DNA of 64,000 nucleotides, taken from NCBI RefSeq assembly GCF_003987645.1, contig NZ_NGKA01000003.1, positions 123,490-187,489 of the forward strand, given 5' to 3'. The notes under the pieces were generated by a model. That model saw only the letters and a list, made by a program, of their open reading frames with translations, was not told the DNA's origin and searched no databases. Shown in pieces: positions 29,141 through 38,519 of the stretch. Each line of letters opens with the position of its first letter. The stretch's first letter is position 1. The translations under genes and the position numbers were made by a program. The stretch is from Vagococcus elongatus (GTDB lineage Bacteria; Bacillota; Bacilli; Lactobacillales; Vagococcaceae).

Positions 29141-29437
29141 ATGAAAATCAATGTTCTGGATAATGCACACAAGTGGTTTCAGACTGAACTAGAACTTGAA
29201 TCAGGAAGTTATGTTCATTTTTTTGGAAAATATGGCGGTAAGACTAATGTCCATGAGGGTTTTTCGACAGGGATGAGAGTCGAGAGTCCTGAAGCGCCTC
29301 TTGCGGTATTCGAAAAAGAAGGTATCACTTACTTTACTGAGCATGCTGATGACTGGTTCTTTGCTGGTTACGACCTGACAGTCGGTTATGATGAACAGCG
29401 GCAGGAACCTATTTATTTCTTTCAAGAAGAAAAATAA
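29141..29437 (+). CDS. HesB-like (YneR-type) small protein
   Basis: 98 residues matching the short HesB/IscA-like proteins of Lactobacillales ('GSYVHFFGKYGGKTNVHEGFS' near the start). It lacks the three conserved cysteines of true A-type Fe-S carriers; there is none in the sequence. Fe-S delivery is therefore doubtful. TGC-TATGAT about 45 bases upstream is a likely extended -10. The ribosome binding site is weak. Confidence 0.85.
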   Translation: MKINVLDNAHKWFQTELELESGSYVHFFGKYGGKTNVHEGFSTGMRVESPEAPLAVFEKEGITYFTEHADDWFFAGYDLTVGYDEQRQEPIYFFQEEK

Positions 29438-29480
29438 AAAAAGCAAAAAGTTGTTTAAAACAGCAACTTTTTGCTTTTTT
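29436..29480. terminator. Bidirectional terminator
   Basis: AAAAAGCAAAAAGTTG pairs with CAACTTTTTGCTTTTT; T run on both strands. Shared by the HesB-like gene and the minus-strand dehydrogenase. Confidence 0.92.
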
Positions 29481-29488
29481 ATTAAAAT

Positions 29489-30448
29489 CTAATAACCTAA
29501 CGTATAATCCACAACATTTTTAGGCAGAGGCAACTGCTCTTTGTAAGCATTGAGATTTTCTAAAAGAATTTTCATAAATTTCTCCTGATAGTTTATAGAA
29601 ATCCCTGAGATGTGGGGTGTAATCAATACATTATCCAACGTCCAGAGAGGACTGCTGTTCGGTAATGGTTCCTCTTCAAAAACATCCAGTGCGGCAAAGT
29701 CGATACGGTCTGACTGGCAAGCAGTAATTAAAGCAGAAGTATCCACTGATTCGCCCCGTCCTACATTAACAAAGACAGCCCCTTTTTTGAATTTTTCAAA
29801 ACGCTGGCTATTAAACAAATGATAGGTTTCATCGGTCAAGGGTAAAATACTGATGACAATGTCCATAGTTGGCAACACGTCATCAATTTCTTTTTGCGGG
29901 TAAATTTTATTGAATTCAGGCAGCTGGCGGCCAGAACGGTTAACGCCATAAACATCCACTGCCATAGCGCTGGCAACTTTTGCCAATTGTCGTCCGATAT
30001 TGCCGGTTCCCACAATCAGCATTTTTTTCAAAGCCAAATCGTTCAGCCTGATTCTTTCCCATGTTTTGTTTTCTTGTGCTTTATGTGCAGTTAAAATCCC
30101 TCGGTAGTGGGACAAGAGCATAGCAATCACTGATTCGCTGATCTGGGAAGCGTGGACACCGCTGGCATTGGTTAAAATAATATTGTTTTCTTTCAAGCGT
30201 TTGAGGTCTAAATCATCCACTCCGGCAGAGTAGGTTTGAATCCAATTCAGGATGCCCTGCCCTTCTTCTTTTAACTGGAGAAGTTGTTCGCCAACGTTGT
30301 TTTCCCATCCAACAGTGATTTCAACATTTTTCAGTTCATCAAGAGATAGCCCGTCAGTACTTGTCAGTATGTTGAAGTTTGGCGCACAACGTTTGATTGC
30401 TTGCACCGAATTATCTTTTAACGGACGTAAAATCAATAGATTGGTCAT
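29489..30448 (-). CDS. D-isomer-specific 2-hydroxyacid dehydrogenase
   Basis: 319 residues. NAD-binding motif 'GTGNIGRQLAKVASAM'; the catalytic Arg lies in 'VNVGRGESVDT', the Glu in 'DVFEEEPLP', and the catalytic His in 'LITPHISG'. Close to the phosphoglycerate-dehydrogenase-like/hydroxypyruvate-reductase-type enzymes often annotated in enterococci without a proven substrate. It follows a DUF1189 gene by 23 bases on the minus strand and is probably in one transcript with it. Confidence 0.92.
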   Translation of the reverse strand: MTNLLILRPLKDNSVQAIKRCAPNFNILTSTDGLSLDELKNVEITVGWENNVGEQLLQLKEEGQGILNWIQTYSAGVDDLDLKRLKENNIILTNASGVHASQISESVIAMLLSHYRGILTAHKAQENKTWERIRLNDLALKKMLIVGTGNIGRQLAKVASAMAVDVYGVNRSGRQLPEFNKIYPQKEIDDVLPTMDIVISILPLTDETYHLFNSQRFEKFKKGAVFVNVGRGESVDTSALITACQSDRIDFAALDVFEEEPLPNSSPLWTLDNVLITPHISGISINYQEKFMKILLENLNAYKEQLPLPKNVVDYTLGY

Positions 30449-30471
30449 AGCATGTCACTCATTTCTGTAAG

Positions 30472-31272
30472 TTATTTTGTTCTCAACTCTCCCCGAATGA
30501 TTTGGAAATAGTAAAAGATGCTTACAAGCATAATGATCGAGCTGGTAGGGAGTTGGAAAAAAATTCCTGCGATCGCACAGAAAAAAACAGGGAGCGTCGA
30601 GGCAAATAAGAGAATTTTTACACTTTGGCCTAACTTCAGTCCTAAAAAGCGAGCACCACTCAGCAAGTGGGCGATAAAGGCGCCAAAGAAGAGAGAAAAA
30701 GCGAAATCAATCAGCACTGGTCCCATCAAACTAAGGACGACCAATAGGATAACCGTCAAACGATTGCCTGTGGAAGTTCCTAGTTCTTTGAAAAAGTTTC
30801 GAGAAATCAACTTGCTGTCCGATAGATTCTTGTACGGAATTACCAGCTTGTTTGTCTCGAGCAATGAGGAAAGCAAACTGCCCTCAGTTGTCGCAAGGAC
30901 TAGTTCATTTTCTAACAGGCCGACAGCAATTTTGTTTCCAGTGATATCTTTCTGCAAGCCTTCAGCTGTTTGTATGCCATCTGGATCGAAAGTGAAAAAC
31001 ATATAGTTAGTTTTGTAAAGAAAACTTGAGTCTTTCTCATCAGTTGTCAGCTGGTTGTCTTGAATAGAAAATTCAGGCATTTCTGCCGCAATTTTACTCA
31101 TATCATTTTGAAAAGTTCCTAACATCTCTATTGTTTGTGCCAGTACAGGAATTAGTAATACCAATCCTAGAAATAAAAAATAGAGAAAAGATTTCACAAA
31201 CGGCAAATCTTTGGCACTGTACAAATCGGTTGGTTTTTTTAAAGAATTTTTAAATAACTGAAATGTGTTCAT
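30472..31272 (-). CDS. DUF1189 membrane protein
   Basis: 266 residues: one helix near residues 28-50, an outside domain of about 110 residues, then four or so helices from residue 170 on. Opening 'FKNSLKKPTDLYSAKDLPF' and the general layout match DUF1189 (YvdJ-like), a family sometimes found by maltodextrin genes but of unknown function. Minus strand, first gene of the pair with the dehydrogenase. Confidence 0.85.
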   Translation of the reverse strand: MNTFQLFKNSLKKPTDLYSAKDLPFVKSFLYFLFLGLVLLIPVLAQTIEMLGTFQNDMSKIAAEMPEFSIQDNQLTTDEKDSSFLYKTNYMFFTFDPDGIQTAEGLQKDITGNKIAVGLLENELVLATTEGSLLSSLLETNKLVIPYKNLSDSKLISRNFFKELGTSTGNRLTVILLVVLSLMGPVLIDFAFSLFFGAFIAHLLSGARFLGLKLGQSVKILLFASTLPVFFCAIAGIFFQLPTSSIIMLVSIFYYFQIIRGELRTK

Positions 31273-31403
31273 TCAGTTGCTCCTTTGAGTTTTATTTTAT
31301 TGTATCTCTTTTTCATCAAGATTTCAAAAATCTGCCACTTCTATAAGGCATTTATTTTGAATTAGTTTCTGAACAGTGATACATTAGACTTGTGTTAATA
31401 AAA

Positions 31404-31409
31404 TATAAT
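31404..31409 (+). promoter_or_regulatory. -10 element of sodA
   Basis: TATAAT, 23 bases before the start; the -35 is not clear. Confidence 0.4.
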
Positions 31410-31432
31410 AAATAATTATGGAGGTTTTGTTG

Positions 31433-32041
31433 ATGAGCTATACATTACCAGATTTACCTTACGCATACGAGGCATTAGAGCCACACATTGATGTTGAAAC
31501 GATGCATTTGCATCATGATAAACATCACAACACTTATGTAACCAATTTGAATGCAGCGATTGAAAAACATCCTGAATTAGGCGAAAAAAATATTGATGAC
31601 TTGGTAGCAGATTTAGCAAATGTTCCCGAAGATATCCGTACAGCAGTTCGTAACAATGGTGGAGGACACGCTAACCATGCGTTCTTCTGGGAAATTATGG
31701 CACCTAATGCTGGTGGCGAACCAACAGGTGCAATCAAAGAAGCGATTGATGCAAAATTTGGCAGTTTTGATAACTTTAAAGCAGAATTCGCCGCTGCAGC
31801 TACTGGCCGTTTTGGTTCTGGTTGGGCATGGCTAGTTGTCAATAATGGGGAATTAGAAGTTATGTCTACACCTAATCAAGATTCTCCTTTAACAGAAGGC
31901 AAGACACCAGTTCTTGGTATTGACGTTTGGGAACATGCTTATTATAAGAAGTACAGCAACGTTCGTCCAGATTATATCAAAGCATTCTGGAATGTTGTCA
32001 ACTGGGATGAAGTAAATAAACGCTACGAAGCAGCAAAATAA
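31433..32041 (+). CDS. sodA: Superoxide dismutase, Mn/Fe type
   Basis: 202 residues. Metal ligands H27, H82, D164 and H168 are all present ([26 protein letters not shown]), with the 'GSGWAWLV' segment. The Gly- and Gln-position pattern is that of bacterial Mn-type enzymes. The start is ATG 31433, seven bases behind GGAGG; an in-frame ATG at 31418 overlaps that site and is not used. Converts superoxide to peroxide and oxygen in the cytoplasm. Monocistronic. Confidence 0.97.
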   Translation: MSYTLPDLPYAYEALEPHIDVETMHLHHDKHHNTYVTNLNAAIEKHPELGEKNIDDLVADLANVPEDIRTAVRNNGGGHANHAFFWEIMAPNAGGEPTGAIKEAIDAKFGSFDNFKAEFAAAATGRFGSGWAWLVVNNGELEVMSTPNQDSPLTEGKTPVLGIDVWEHAYYKKYSNVRPDYIKAFWNVVNWDEVNKRYEAAK

Positions 32042-32051
32042 TATAAAAGTC

Positions 32052-32087
32052 AGACTTTCAGACAAATTCGTCTGGAAGTCTTTTTTT
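32052..32087 (+). terminator. Terminator of sodA
   Basis: AGACTTTCAGAC pairs with GTCTGGAAGTCT (one wobble), followed by TTTTTTT. Confidence 0.9.
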
Positions 32088-32143
32088 GTCTAAACAAGCA
32101 AAAATTTTTATAACTCATCATTAAGTACAAGACTCATTCAAAA

Positions 32144-32222
32144 GATTATCTCAAACAAATAAGCCTCTTTAAATAAAAAGGGGTTGACTATTTTGAGAAG
32201 ATTAGGTTAAACTGAGATAATC
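32144..32222. repeat. Inverted repeat, 10-bp arms
   Basis: GATTATCTCA (32144-32153) and TGAGATAATC (32213-32222) are perfect complements 59 bases apart in the sodA-ylaN gap. No coding function. The gap 32088-32378 otherwise contains only the ylaN promoter region. Confidence 0.45.
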
Positions 32223-32304
32223 GAAAATGAGAAAATTTTAATGAAACTTTTTTTGGTTCCTTTTATTCTAAGGTTTTATAGTAAAATAGAAGTAGCCAAA
32301 GATG

Positions 32305-32353
32305 GCATATTTAGAAAATGATCCAAAGTATTTCAATGAAAATATGCTATAAT
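32305..32353 (+). promoter_or_regulatory. ylaN promoter with overlapping inverted repeat
   Basis: The extended -10 TGCTATAAT (32345-32353) lies 25 bases before ylaN. GCATATTT (32305-32312) and AAATATGC (32340-32347) are perfect complements, and the right arm overlaps the TGC, so a regulator or a transcript hairpin could act here. Confidence 0.5.
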
Positions 32354-32378
32354 AAATGGAACTAAAGGAGGGCTTGAA

Positions 32379-32669
32379 ATGAAAACTGAAAAGGAATATC
32401 AACAAGCGATGAAAATATTAATCGAAGAAGCAGATAAAATTAAAACATTGATCAGCAATCAGCGTAATCATTTGTGTATTGCTCAATGTAAAGCTTTTGA
32501 AGAAGTTGTTGATACCCAGATGTATGGGTTTAGCCGCCAAGTAGATTTTGCTGAAAAAATGGGTGTCATTTCGATAAAAGAAGGACAACAGATTTTAGCC
32601 GATTTAGAAAAAAAATTGAATCAGGTGTATTCTGAAATATACGAAGGTCAAAAAGAAACTCAGGAATAG
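32379..32669 (+). CDS. ylaN: YlaN family protein (DUF1507)
   Basis: 96 residues, matching Bacillus YlaN in length and in the core 'YEEVLDTQMFGLSR'-like segment, which here reads FEEVVDTQMYGFSRQVDFA. YlaN is a small helical protein next to ftsW in many Firmicutes and has been linked to Fur and iron homeostasis; that role is taken from the family. AAAGGAGG site; 14 bases before ftsW. Confidence 0.93.
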   Translation: MKTEKEYQQAMKILIEEADKIKTLISNQRNHLCIAQCKAFEEVVDTQMYGFSRQVDFAEKMGVISIKEGQQILADLEKKLNQVYSEIYEGQKETQE

Positions 32670-32683
32670 AAGAGGTGTAAGGT

Positions 32684-33898
32684 TTGGCGAAAAAAACAAA
32701 AAAGAGGTTCTTTCTAGATTATGGAATCTTGATACCCTATCTCATTCTTTCTGTTTTAGGTGTGGTGATGGTTTACAGTGCCACGGCTTACCGGCTGATT
32801 ACCAGTGATCCGCCTCAACCCGATACCGCTGCTGCGGCAAAGCAGGCACTTTATCTGGCTCTAGGGCTGATACTGATGGTTATTATTTATCAAATGAAAA
32901 CAAAATTTTTACAGAGCAAAGGACTTCTTGTTCTAGGCATTGCAGTCATCAGTACGATGCTTCTTTTGACCAGATTTACTAAAACCTTCAGTTTACAGGC
33001 CGGCGGGGCGCAAGGATGGTTTCAATTAGGACCGATCACTCTGCAACCGGTGGAATTTTTAAAAATCATGGTCATCTGGTACCTGGCATATATTTTATCG
33101 CGAAGACAGGACACTATAGTTCACGGATTTAAACAGGCAGTCTTAAAGCCAGTATTGCTTGTTTCAAGTTTGATTTTTCTCGTGCTGATCCAGCCTGATA
33201 CCGGTGGAGCAGCTATTTTAGTCTTACTGGTCATTATTATGCTGTTAGCCAGCGGCGTCAGCTATTGGTACGGCATTGTGATTGGTGTAGGTGGGGTCAG
33301 CTTGAGCTTTATTGCGATTGAACTGGTTAGTTTATTAGGACCTGCACTTTTACCAGAGAATAAGCAGTATATCGTGGAGCGGTTTTTAGTCATGAGAAAT
33401 CCTTTTATAGATGCTTATGGCAGTGGACTGCAGATGGTGCATTCCTACTATGCGATGTTTAATGGCGGATTGTTTGGCAGAGGTTTAGGAAACAGTATTC
33501 AAAAGAAAGGCTTTCTCCCAGTAGCAGAATCTGATTTTATGTTTTCTATTGTTATTGAAGAGTTAGGTCTGATCGTTGCTATGCTGATTTTATTATTATT
33601 GTTCTTTTTGATTTTAAGAATCATCATGGTCGGGATAAGAGCGACACATCCCTTTAATTCTTTGATGTGTATTGGAATCGGCGGCATGCTATTAGTTCAA
33701 ACATTTGTAAATATTGGCGGCATCACTGGCATCATCCCGTTAACTGGGGTTACCTTCCCGTTTTTAAGTCAAGGGGGATCGAGCTTGCTAGCTCTTTCGA
33801 TAGGTGTTGGTTTTGTGTTAAACATACGAGCCGATGAATTAAGAAAAAAATATCAAAGACAGGCTGAGGTTGTCATTCCAATGAAACAAACTCAGTAG
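32684..33898 (+). CDS. ftsW: Peptidoglycan glycosyltransferase FtsW
   Basis: 404-residue SEDS-family protein with ten membrane helices. The typical opening 'GVVMVYSATAYRL', 'QPDTGGAAIL', the outside loop with 'FLVMRNPFIDAYGSGLQ', and 'FPFLSQGGSSLLALSIGVG' near the C terminus are present. Polymerises lipid II at the septum together with a class b PBP. The gene order ylaN-ftsW-pyc argues for FtsW rather than RodA. TTG start with GAGGTGTAAGG upstream. Confidence 0.95.
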   Translation: MAKKTKKRFFLDYGILIPYLILSVLGVVMVYSATAYRLITSDPPQPDTAAAAKQALYLALGLILMVIIYQMKTKFLQSKGLLVLGIAVISTMLLLTRFTKTFSLQAGGAQGWFQLGPITLQPVEFLKIMVIWYLAYILSRRQDTIVHGFKQAVLKPVLLVSSLIFLVLIQPDTGGAAILVLLVIIMLLASGVSYWYGIVIGVGGVSLSFIAIELVSLLGPALLPENKQYIVERFLVMRNPFIDAYGSGLQMVHSYYAMFNGGLFGRGLGNSIQKKGFLPVAESDFMFSIVIEELGLIVAMLILLLLFFLILRIIMVGIRATHPFNSLMCIGIGGMLLVQTFVNIGGITGIIPLTGVTFPFLSQGGSSLLALSIGVGFVLNIRADELRKKYQRQAEVVIPMKQTQ

Positions 33899-33915
33899 AG
33901 AGGGGATATGGGTGA

Positions 33916-36900
33916 ATGAAAAAAGTGTTGGTTGCAAATCGAGGAGAGATTGCTGTCCGAGTGTTCCGTGCATGTACTGAATTAGACATGCCGACAGTCG
34001 GAATTTTTGCGGCAGAGGATGAAGATGCCATTCATCGATATAAAGCAGATGAAGCTTATCTGGTAGGAGAAGGGAAAAAACCGATTGAAGCCTACTTAGA
34101 TATTGAAGATATCATCAGAATCGCTAAAAATTCTGGTGCTGATGGTATTCACCCAGGCTATGGCTTTTTATCTGAAAATGTTACTTTTGCCAGAAGATGT
34201 GCAGAGGAAGGAATCAAATTTATTGGTCCATCTATTGAAAATTTAGATATTTTTGGAGATAAAATCAAAGCGAAGGCTGCAGCTGATGAAGCGGGGATCC
34301 AATCTATTCCTGGAACAGACGGTCCTGTGAATCATCTGGACGGTGTGCTGGCCTTTGGTGAAAGTCATGGCTATCCGCTGATAATCAAAGCGGCACTTGG
34401 CGGCGGCGGACGAGGTATGCGTATCGTGCGCAATGCTGAGGAAGCAAAAGATGGTTTTTCTAGAGCATCAAGCGAAGCCAAGGCAGCTTTTGGAAGCAGT
34501 GAAGTTTATGTGGAAAAATATATTAAAGATCCAAAACATATTGAAGTACAAATTTTAGGGGACGAACATGGGAATATTGTCCATCTTTACGAGCGGGATT
34601 GTTCTGTTCAACGTCGCCATCAGAAAGTGGTGGAGGTGGCACCATGCGTTTCTATTTCAGAAGAGTTGCGAGAAGAAATCTGTGATGCTGCTGTCCGTCT
34701 AATGAAGCATGTGGGATATTCCAATGCAGGGACAGTGGAATTTTTAGTGGAAGATGACCAGTTTTATTTTATTGAAGTCAATCCACGGGTTCAAGTAGAA
34801 CATACGATTACAGAAATGATTACCGATACAGATATCGTGGTGGCACAGCTGCAGATTGCACAAGGATTGCGACTCCACGAAGAAATTGATATTCCGGAAC
34901 AAAAAGAGATCAAAATAAAAGGAGCAGCGATTCAGTGCCGGATAACGACTGAAGATCCTGCCAATAACTTTTTACCTGATACCGGCACAATCGATACATA
35001 TCGTTCGCCGGGTGGTTTAGGTGTCCGTTTAGATGTTGGTAATGCTTATACAGGGGCAGAAGTGACACCATATTTTGATTCTTTATTAGTTAAAGTATGT
35101 ACTTACGGGTCCGATTTTTCCAAAGCTGTAACAAAAATGAAACGGGCATTGAAAGAATTTAGGATTCGCGGTGTAAAAACTAATATTATTTTTCTATCTA
35201 ATGTTATCAATCATGAACAATTCCAAACAGGAGAGGCCAAAACAACCTTTATTGATGGAGCTCCTGAACTGTTTGTTTTCCCCCGAATCCGTGATCGCGG
35301 AAATCGGATGTTAAAGTACCTTGGGGAAGTGACAGTCAATGGTTTTCCTGGCATTGAAAAAGTCAACAAACCGGTCTTTACAAAACCGGGTAAAATTGCT
35401 TTAAATCCTGGTGAAGCAGGTCCGACAGGTAAAAATATTTTGGATAGCCAAGGGCCAGAGGGAGTCAGAGATTGGATCAAGGAACAGGAAGCAGTGTTGC
35501 TGACAGATACAACGTTTAGAGATGCTCACCAAAGTTTATTAGCTACTCGAGTAAGGACGCAGGATATTGTTAAGATCGCCAGTTGTACTGAAGAAGCACT
35601 GCCTCAGTTGTTTTCATGTGAAGTGTGGGGCGGCGCCACCTTTGATGTTGCGTACCGCTTTTTAAATGAGGATCCTTGGGTCCGATTAAGAAAAATCCGT
35701 GAAGCAATGCCTAACACGCTGCTTCAAATGTTGTTCCGCGGTTCTAACGCAGTTGGCTATCAAAATTATCCTGACAATGTCATCGAAGAATTTATTAAAG
35801 AGTCTGCCCGTCAAGGAATTGATGTTTTTAGAATTTTTGACAGCTTGAATTGGCTGCCTCAGATGGAAAAAAGTATTCAGGTCGTTCGTGACACCGGAAA
35901 AATTGCGGAAGCTGCGATTTGCTATACAGGAGATGCTTTATCTCCGACGAGAAAAAAATATAATATTGACTATTATGTTAATCTTGCTTTGGAGCTGGAA
36001 AAAATGGGCGCCCATATTATTGCTATTAAGGATATGGCCGGGTTGATGAAACCTCAAGCGGCTTACCATTTGATAAGTGCCCTCAAGGACAAGGTCTCGC
36101 TGCCGATTCATTTGCACATGCATGATACTAGCGGTAATGGTATCATCACTTACTCTTCTGCCGTCCGTGCGGGAGTAGATATTGTCGATGTAGCGACAAG
36201 TGCCATGAGCAGTTCTACCAGCCAGCCAAGTATGAGTAGTTTTTATTACGCCTTGGGTGAAGATGAAAAAACACCAAAGATTGATATCGGTAATGCACAG
36301 CGAATCAATCATTACTGGGAAAATGTTCGAACTTATTACTCCCAATTCGAAAATGGCATCAATGCGCCACAAACAGAAGTTTATGCCCATGAAATGCCGG
36401 GAGGACAATACTCTAATTTGCAGCAACAGGCTAAAGCCGTTGGTTTGGAAGACCAATGGGAGAAAATCAAGCTAGTATATGCTGAAGTCAACCAAATGTT
36501 CGGCGATATCGTCAAAGTAACACCTTCCTCGAAAGTTGTGGGAGACATGGCATTGTTTATGGTACAAAACGATTTGACAGAAGAAGATGTTTACGCTAAA
36601 GGAGATACTCTAAGCTTCCCTGAATCAGTTGTCAGTTTCTTCCGAGGAGACTTAGGCCAGCCGACAGGCGGTTTCCCTGAAAAACTAAAAGAAATTATTT
36701 TACAGGGACGTCCATCAATTGAAGTCAGACCGGGGTCATTAGCTGAGCCTGTGGACTTTGCTAAAGTTGCGGCAGAACTGGAAAAGCTGATTGACTATCA
36801 GCCAAGTCACGAAGAAGTGCTGAGTTACATCATGTACCCACAAGTATTTTTGGATTATCGAAAATCAAATGATACTTATGGTGATTTAACAGTTTTGGAT

Positions 36901-37341
36901 ACACCTAGTTTCTTTTATGGTATGCGGCCGAATGAAACCATTCGAGTGAAAATTGAAAAAGGCAAGCACTTTAATATTCGTTTAGACGAGGTTGGCGAAC
37001 CTAATATCGAAGGGAATCGGATACTGTACTTTATCTTTAACGGACAGCGTCGTGAGATTGTTATCAAAGATAATAGTGTCAAGTCTCAGGTCATTTTGAA
37101 ACCTAAAGCTGAGCCGACGAAAAAGGAACATATCGGAGCAACAATGCCCGGGTCTGTTTTAGATGTGCTTGTGACGACTGGGGAAACGGTGAAAAAAGGT
37201 CAAACACTCATGGTCACAGAGGCTATGAAGATGGAAACAATGATTCAAGCGCCATTTGATGGTATAATCAGCGTAGTCCATGCCGTAGCAGGAGATCCGA
37301 TTCAGTCGGGGGACTTGCTGGTCGAGATAACACCAAGGTAG
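33916..37341 (+). CDS. pyc: Pyruvate carboxylase
   Basis: 1141 residues, the full single-chain enzyme: biotin carboxylase domain (about 1-450; 'GGGGRGMR' ATP loop, 'FIEVNPRVQVEHT'), carboxyltransferase domain (about 530-800; 'DTTFRDAHQSLLATRVR' and 'HLHMHDTSG' zinc ligands), the PC tetramerisation part, and a C-terminal biotinyl domain with K1105 in EAMKMET. Makes oxaloacetate from pyruvate, bicarbonate and ATP for aspartate synthesis. It sits 17 bases after ftsW in a widely conserved arrangement. In lactococcal relatives the enzyme is inhibited by c-di-AMP; whether it is here is not visible. Confidence 0.97.
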   Translation: MKKVLVANRGEIAVRVFRACTELDMPTVGIFAAEDEDAIHRYKADEAYLVGEGKKPIEAYLDIEDIIRIAKNSGADGIHPGYGFLSENVTFARRCAEEGIKFIGPSIENLDIFGDKIKAKAAADEAGIQSIPGTDGPVNHLDGVLAFGESHGYPLIIKAALGGGGRGMRIVRNAEEAKDGFSRASSEAKAAFGSSEVYVEKYIKDPKHIEVQILGDEHGNIVHLYERDCSVQRRHQKVVEVAPCVSISEELREEICDAAVRLMKHVGYSNAGTVEFLVEDDQFYFIEVNPRVQVEHTITEMITDTDIVVAQLQIAQGLRLHEEIDIPEQKEIKIKGAAIQCRITTEDPANNFLPDTGTIDTYRSPGGLGVRLDVGNAYTGAEVTPYFDSLLVKVCTYGSDFSKAVTKMKRALKEFRIRGVKTNIIFLSNVINHEQFQTGEAKTTFIDGAPELFVFPRIRDRGNRMLKYLGEVTVNGFPGIEKVNKPVFTKPGKIALNPGEAGPTGKNILDSQGPEGVRDWIKEQEAVLLTDTTFRDAHQSLLATRVRTQDIVKIASCTEEALPQLFSCEVWGGATFDVAYRFLNEDPWVRLRKIREAMPNTLLQMLFRGSNAVGYQNYPDNVIEEFIKESARQGIDVFRIFDSLNWLPQMEKSIQVVRDTGKIAEAAICYTGDALSPTRKKYNIDYYVNLALELEKMGAHIIAIKDMAGLMKPQAAYHLISALKDKVSLPIHLHMHDTSGNGIITYSSAVRAGVDIVDVATSAMSSSTSQPSMSSFYYALGEDEKTPKIDIGNAQRINHYWENVRTYYSQFENGINAPQTEVYAHEMPGGQYSNLQQQAKAVGLEDQWEKIKLVYAEVNQMFGDIVKVTPSSKVVGDMALFMVQNDLTEEDVYAKGDTLSFPESVVSFFRGDLGQPTGGFPEKLKEIILQGRPSIEVRPGSLAEPVDFAKVAAELEKLIDYQPSHEEVLSYIMYPQVFLDYRKSNDTYGDLTVLDTPSFFYGMRPNETIRVKIEKGKHFNIRLDEVGEPNIEGNRILYFIFNGQRREIVIKDNSVKSQVILKPKAEPTKKEHIGATMPGSVLDVLVTTGETVKKGQTLMVTEAMKMETMIQAPFDGIISVVHAVAGDPIQSGDLLVEITPR

Positions 37342-37372
37342 ACATAGACCACAGATGAAAGAGGGGAGAGGC

Positions 37373-38509
37373 GTGAAAAGAATTGCTCATTTTTTTCTGG
37401 TATCAGTTATTTTTCTGATAATAGCCTACATGCAGCCAATTATTTTTCCCGATGATAGAGCTCCTAAACCTCTTGACATAGGCTCAGAAGTTCCTGATGA
37501 AAAAGGTCAGAAGTTTATGCAAGGAAAAGTTTCTTCTACTGGTTTGTCTCAGTATATTGGACAAAAAGCCGAGGCCTTTGTTCAAAACTTTGGAGAACCT
37601 ATCGAGATACAGGAAGTAGATAACACTAGTTCTTGGTGGATTTTTGGAGAGGACGGGTCTGATTATCTCCAATTGTTAATAGAAGATAAGGTGATTCAGT
37701 CTATCTTTGTTCTAGGGACTGGGATTGAATGTGATTATTTTAATATCGGCATGACCTTGCATGAAATGTCATCTGTCACAACTCTTTATTCTAATTTTAG
37801 TTTCCAGCAAAGCGGGAAAGACTACGTTGTGGAACTTACTGAAAAGGACATGAGTACACAACCCCTTGTTGCGTTTGATAATGAAAGTTTTGCTATCCTG
37901 CATATTGACGGGGAAAGTGAAAAGGTCACTGGGATCAGATACTTGAATACCGCCTCCTTGCTTTCCTTAATGCCTTATAATTTGCAGGAAGGCGAACTTC
38001 CTGAGAGTAAAAACAATGAATCAGATGTTTCAGAAGTTTCTCAGAGACATTTGGAAAGACAGTTTTTTTCCCTTGTCAATCTCATTCGTGAACGTGAGGG
38101 AAAAGAAATCTTTGTTGCAAATGGGCAGCTGTTTCTTGACAGCAGTGAGTTGCTTACCAGCTTTCTGGATGAAAAAGAAACTTACTTGGAAAAAGAGGCA
38201 TTGGAAGAGTTGGCACTACAAAGGAATATTCAAACCTATCGACAGCCCTTTTATTTGACGCAAAAGGAAATCGAAAAAATTGCGAAAGAAAATAAAATTT
38301 CGCTGGATAACACTTATGGGTTAGCCTATACTCCTACACGGGACATTCCGTATATGCTGATGCAATGGTATGGCAAACTTCTGCCCCATCTGCCCTTGAA
38401 TCAAATAGAACAGGGAGAAATCGGCGTATCATTCAAGGATGATTTTATTCTGCTGATGCTCAGAGAATCACCATCTGAAGAAACAGCAACAAGTGATGAA
38501 GGAAAGTAG
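37373..38509 (+). CDS. ylbC: YlbC-like protein with CAP-associated domain
   Basis: 378 residues. An N-terminal membrane anchor or signal (about 3-21) is followed by a CAP-associated N domain (about 60-190, 'IGQKAEAFVQNFGEPIEIQ'), then a region in the place of the CAP/SCP domain that keeps only weak similarity ('FFSLVNLIREREG'). The usual conserved His/Glu residues of CAP domains are not evident, so it may be degenerate. GTG start at 37373 with AGAGGGGAGAGG; the ATG 18 bases earlier would include that site in the coding region. First of the ylbC-F-G-rsmD-coaD-ylbL block. Confidence 0.82.
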   Translation: MKRIAHFFLVSVIFLIIAYMQPIIFPDDRAPKPLDIGSEVPDEKGQKFMQGKVSSTGLSQYIGQKAEAFVQNFGEPIEIQEVDNTSSWWIFGEDGSDYLQLLIEDKVIQSIFVLGTGIECDYFNIGMTLHEMSSVTTLYSNFSFQQSGKDYVVELTEKDMSTQPLVAFDNESFAILHIDGESEKVTGIRYLNTASLLSLMPYNLQEGELPESKNNESDVSEVSQRHLERQFFSLVNLIREREGKEIFVANGQLFLDSSELLTSFLDEKETYLEKEALEELALQRNIQTYRQPFYLTQKEIEKIAKENKISLDNTYGLAYTPTRDIPYMLMQWYGKLLPHLPLNQIEQGEIGVSFKDDFILLMLRESPSEETATSDEGK

Positions 38510-38519
38510 GAATAGAGTA

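Noticed and set aside
35938..36456. 172-codon minus-strand frame inside pyc
   Set aside because: Antisense to the conserved carboxyltransferase domain; composition follows the codons of pyc.
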